From Cristatella mucedo (taxonomy: Eukaryota; Bryozoa; Phylactolaemata; Cristatellidae), in NCBI GenBank assembly GCA_009760855.2, contig WPIO01000003.1:3284001-3348000 (forward strand): a stretch of DNA of 64,000 bases, read 5' to 3'. This document shows positions 60,000-64,000 of this stretch, piece after piece. Both the position numbers and the translations under genes were made by a program. Numbering within the stretch: the first letter of the stretch is position 1; each line of letters starts with the position of its first letter. Below the pieces are notes generated by a model. The model searched no databases. It was not told where the DNA came from and saw nothing but the letters and a program-made list of their open reading frames with translations.

Positions 60000-61215
60000 A
60001 GCATTAGGTTAATAATTTCACCTTCTACTGTGTGTGCCGAGTATAGGTTTGCAGCGTAAACGAGTAACAGTTATACCTGCTCGCCCCCTAGTCCTCCCCT
60101 CCCTCAGTCTCTGCCGTCGTTACCTCACGACTGATCGTGATGCTCAAAATTGTCTATCGTGCGTAGTGCATATGTGTTCGATGTGTGGCATCTGTAATGT
60201 AATCGATGAATACTGTCTCATCTTTCACGAGTATCCCCTCAGCTGTATGTCATTTCTGCAACCGGTTTGCATTGCGAATGGCTTTTAGGAAGTCCGCACC
60301 TGCTTAGCACTAAGACGTGCAGTTTCGCTACGGACCTAAATCCAAATGTCACTTTGCCCTTGCCATTCCATGTATTTGTATCTGAAGCTGTTCTTACTCT
60401 TACCGATTTGTCTCTCACTAAGAAGGCCAACGTGGCTTTCCTTCGCAAGTGCGCCTACCTTTTGCTCCCCTCCTGCCCTTCGGCGAAAAGTTTCTCTGAG
60501 AATTTTTGAGAGCACGATGTGGCAGGATGGATTGTAACCATTCATATGACCTTCATCCCTTGAAATGCGGTTGCAATATTGCGGCGCCAAGTGGTAGGAC
60601 TTACTAAGAGCTGTCCGCTCCTGTATGTAACACTGTAAGCCTGGCTCCTTGTACCCCATCTTCAGTCGTCCATCGTCATGGATGGAAATTGTATGCATAC
60701 ATTTGGCATGGTCTCAAGTGCGACTTTATGTGCAATGGCTTCCTTTTTCGTTTTGATCCTAGAATTCTAGTAGCTGGTTTTTGCCATTTTTGTCGCATTA
60801 CGTTGTAGTCAATCCCCTCAAGGCCTCTTTCTTGATCTCTCCTTATCAGTATATCAGTAGAACTACACATCTCTCCCTTTGGATCCATCAGCCCCAAAAC
60901 ATTATCAGACACCTTTTGGCATGCCTTATTCCAATAGCGTGTGCTGCATTTCTTCGAGTCAATGATCAGCATTCTATAATATTCACAGTATATACAGTGT
61001 TATCTTGTGTCGTTGTGTGCATGCACGTATTTGAAATCGTGACTTTCTGCCGGTGTGTCCGTAATTGTGCTATTTTCACATCATACCAAATTTATTTTGC
61101 AATGCAATGCTAAGCAGCTTCCGTGCCGTTAACTGATACTTAGCAGTGCCAGTGCCAGGGGGTGCAGACCATGTTTTTCTGGCCAATAACGTCAACATGC
61201 AACTCGAATCTTTGC
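60000..61215 (+). other. SCP2 intron 1
   Basis: A 1.2-kb intron running from GTGAGC to TTTGCAG. It is moderately T/C-rich. No repeats are recognised and the open frames on both strands are incidental. Confidence 0.7.
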
Positions 61216-61217
61216 AG

Positions 61218-61272
61218 TTTGAGAAACCTGGTGTCAAGGCAGGTGACTATCCTGACTGGGCTAAAGAAGCTG
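61218..61272 (+). CDS. SCP2 (SCP-x) thiolase, exon 2
   Basis: The acceptor is ATCTTTGCAG and the donor GCTG|GTATGT. It reads FEKPGVKAGDYPDWAKEA plus one base (phase 1). This continues exon 1 as GMTK-FEKPG and matches the family's xFxKPG...DYPxxAxEA segment. Only 55 nt, so it is easily missed by ORF-based methods. Confidence 0.88.
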
Positions 61273-61914
61273 GTATGTTTGCATCAAGCAGCAGCTGCTG
61301 CTGCTGAATGCTACTTTGCTTCTGCTTAGCTTTAAAATTCCTAAGATCGTTAGGTGTTAAGTTTATGTTAATGTAGACCCGATGCATACTGTGCGTCCAA
61401 AGTCTCATGCAAAGATTGCTTGTCAATCAAACATCTCCAGCCATTGCTATAAAACAAAACTCGTTCTGTTTGGATTGGAGAGGCAATCCTGGTGCGACAA
61501 ACCCCAAGATGTAGAGCATCTTCGGACAACTATTATGGCTTCTAGGCATTAGACTTCTACAGAGGGTGCTCAGAAAGATGCTCCTCAACACTCGGAATTC
61601 GATTTCGTAGCCGACTTTTTTGGCTGCCGTTCTCGAGGTGGTGCAAATCTTTGCTCGCTTGCCCAGTTCAGCTCAGGTCATTCGATCGAAGTTCATGTTG
61701 CCCAAGTTTATCAAGTGCTTTGTATGCCGTTGATCCTAGGAGGGCTGTAGGCTGCCAGTCCTAGGCTAGCTGCACTGGGGTTTCCCAATTTAGCAAACTT
61801 CTTGATCTAGTCTAGGCTGCCTCTACTCCTTAGACCAAGCTAGAATGGAATGACCAATCAGAAACTGTGCAACTACGTATTTATGTCAATGTCTGCATTA
61901 ATGGCAACTATGGC

Positions 61915-62215
61915 ATCGTTAAAAGGAACTTATAAACACACCTTTTTAGGACAGCATTTAGTGGGTCCCTGTGATTCTTCCTTGATGTGCTTATGCGTGC
62001 TGACACTGTGCATGCTGCCACTAAGCACATTTGCATGCTGACCCTGTGCATGTCACCCCTAACCATATTATTCATTGTTTGTTTTTCAAGCATGATTTTA
62101 CTTACCATTCAATTGCATTTCACTTTGCAGCAAATGTAAAGCACCTCGAAAGAGTCGAAGTTCTCTGAGGGCGCTTTATCAAGTGCATTATTATTATTAT
62201 TATTATTATTATTAT
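61915..62215 (+). mobile_element. LINE family A 3' end in SCP2 intron 2
   Basis: GGACAGCATTTAGTGGGTCC begins the match to the family A 3' UTR. It runs through the hairpin (AAAGCACCTCGAAAGAGTCG near 62,137, GGGCGCTTTATCAAGTGCAT near 62,169) into an (ATT)n tail ending near 62,213. It is strongly 5'-truncated and inserted in the sense direction of SCP2. Confidence 0.9.
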
Positions 62216-62396
62216 CGTTGTGTGGTGGTATTGCTTGTAGTCTTTGGCTTAGGTGCATGGTTCATACTTTTTCCATAGTTAATGTGCAGTCGGCAGCCTT
62301 TATTACACTGCAACCTGGGGACCATTTTCAGCAGCACCTGTCTAGGCCAGTGGCACTGAAAACTGCTGACCTTCCTGCAAAAAAGTAATAAGCTTC

Positions 62397-62745
62397 ATTA
62401 GTAGTAATAATAATAGTGCATCTGTTTAGGCTCCAAGACTGAATCTACTTTTGGGGCAGTTTGGTCATAACAGCATCCACGGTTATAGCACAAACTATAG
62501 CCCATTAAGAAAAGTCACAGAGATGAAGCAAATCTGGCAAAGAACAGGAGGTGAATGATGAATCTTTGCTTTTTTAAATGTCGTCAAGTCGGGATCTCGA
62601 TGTCATTCAGAAGAGAGCTTGCAGTTCATTCAAAACTTGTGGTGAATTAGAGACTAACAGTGCGGCTCCAGAGGATTTGAGTTTGGCTAGAAGCACACCC
62701 AACGACAAGATTTAGAATGCTATGTGGCTTTAAGGGAAGTATTAT
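62397..62745 (-). mobile_element. Degenerate LINE family A 3' fragment
   Basis: An (AAT)n-like start near 62,405 and GCTCCAGAGGATTTGAGTTT near 62,665 match the antisense family A 3' region (compare 22,214). It is much older than the neighbouring plus-strand fragment. Confidence 0.45.
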
Positions 62746-63556
62746 GAATATTTGTCTGCACTTCTCATTGCACGCGTTTCCTCGCACGATGATTAGCTTC
62801 TATTCATTTAGGGGTTCTTTTCTTTACTGCTGTAAGTAGGTGTTTACTGACAATAGCTTCGCAGGTAGATGAATGGTTGTGTCTTGTTAGACCGCTGGTA
62901 GTTTTTTCTGATTAGATAATCTGCTGCTGTTCTGGAAGCTAGCCTAAGTATCTGGTAGTAAAGTGGTGGATTTGAATATGTGCTACCTCTATTGTGCTTC
63001 CAAGCTATGTCGTTTGCATTGGCTTCTAGTTGCCTGCACCGAAATGGCATATCTTTTTACTATGTGTATTGTCTATCTTTATTATAGACTAGAGGTTCCT
63101 TTTTCTCATATGCTGACCTGTGTTTATAACTATTCTACATATTTCTATGCACCAAATCTCCGAGACGTATACGCACGTTGGTGTCTAAAAGGCTGGCGGT
63201 CATTCTTTTAATGATAGGCGCAGTTTAAGTTAGCACTATCTGTTTTTTGCATTGTTCCTGAGGGCTTATCTGTGCTATGTGCTTATATGCTATATGCTTA
63301 TCTGTGCTAATCTGTGGCCGTGGCTGTGGCCTTGATAATGCCCCTTCCCCAGCTTGCAAAAACTTTGCCCAAGCTGGACGAGGCACCTGTAGTCTCTATA
63401 TGTTGGTTTTCCAATACGCGTGTCCGACACGTGTTTTACATGTGGCCTGCCCATTAATCATAATTTCCATATATTGTATACTATGTACAGTGGTAGACAC
63501 TCTTCCTGGTGTCCTTCCACAGTTCGGTAGCCACTGGTAGCTTGGATCTGTTGTAG

Positions 63557-63693
63557 CGACCAATGCACTCAAGGATGCTGGAATCGCATTCGGTGAAGTT
63601 CAACACGGCATCGTCAGCTACGTTTATGGTGATACAACGAGTGGTCAAAGATGTCTTTACGAACTGGGCATGACCGGAATACCGATATACAAT
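63557..63693 (+). CDS. SCP2 (SCP-x) thiolase, exon 3 (3' limit uncertain)
   Basis: The acceptor is CTGTTGTAG. With the G carried from exon 2 the first codon is GCG, giving [20 protein letters not shown], then [20 protein letters not shown] and GIPIYN(VSN). This aligns without gaps to the SCP2 thiolase segment that leads to the active-site Cys, including the YVYGD, GQR and LGMTGIPI blocks. The catalytic NNC(S/A)TGS is expected in the next exon. The donor is unclear: GTTAGC at 63,694 or GTGCCT at 63,712 are candidates, and similarity persists through VSN to 63,702. No active-site Cys was seen before the window ends. Confidence 0.87.
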
Positions 63694-64000
63694 GTTAGCA
63701 ATCGGCTGCCAGTGCCTAAAGCCGCTCACTTGATTCCCCTTGTAATTGCTTCTCTCGTCTGACTTGTGCAATGCGATTCCTGCTAGCTCGTCTGACGTGT
63801 GCAGTAAGTGTCGGTAGCTGTCTGGCTGTGTACTATCATCTAGTAGACCGCAGTTGCTATGTGCCTGAGAAGTGAAATATGCAGCGTTATCCCATCTCCA
63901 AATGTACACTCGATCCACTTGAGACTTACTATAAGGCGTCAAAGCATGGGGAAGGCATTAATTTAACCTGAATGGTATAATGATGAATTTAGGATTCACT

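Overview
The window reads as nuclear DNA of a multicellular animal. It is AT-rich, intron-rich and sparsely coding, and it is full of LINE, SINE and microsatellite debris. Nothing bacterial is present: no operons and no long reading frames apart from broken reverse transcriptases. Two protein families are recognisable from short exons with proper splice sites. One is the thiolase part of sterol carrier protein 2 (SCP-x/SCP2). The other is the C-terminal domain of CTHRC1-like (collagen triple helix repeat-containing 1) proteins. Several intact CTHRC1-like exons would suit a sponge or another early-branching animal, but the sequence does not prove this.

Layout. Positions 1 to about 12,050 (copy A) and about 38,770 to 52,570 (copy B) are two diverged, directly oriented copies of one segment of at least 12 kb. 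Each copy carries the last two coding exons of a CTHRC1-like gene on the + strand, at 10,314-10,767 (A) and 48,092-48,544 (B). Exon lengths and phases are identical and the splice sites are conserved. About 2.9 kb (A) and 0.9 kb (B) upstream lies a shared block with a TTTCGGCCGAAA palindrome and an ETS-like CCGGAAG box, which may be the promoter region. The copies differ mainly by transposon insertions.

From 12 to 38.7 kb the DNA is mostly repeats. It also holds several weak exon candidates on the minus strand. The best are two adjoining, phase-compatible exons at 18,054-18,439 that encode a charged, coiled-coil-like stretch. I could not assign this gene. From 52.6 to 59.6 kb there are two GC-rich blocks that I could not assign, a (TG)n tract, and one LINE inserted inside another. 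From 59.8 kb to the window end comes a promoter-like region and the first three coding exons of an SCP2 gene (+ strand), with LINE 3' ends in intron 2. The gene runs off the window.

Mobile elements. Two LINE families of the L2/CR1 type dominate. Family A has an APE endonuclease, an RT with YADD, and a 3' hairpin built on AAAGCGCC/GGGCGCTTT followed by (ATT)n. Family B has related RT and C-terminal parts but a different 3' end (GTGGAGTTA then an ACATT-like tail). A tRNA-derived SINE carries the family A 3' hairpin, so it was probably mobilised by that LINE. Two MITE-like elements of about 238 bp share CAGAGGCGGAGC-type ends. All coordinates of degenerate elements are approximate and were read by eye.
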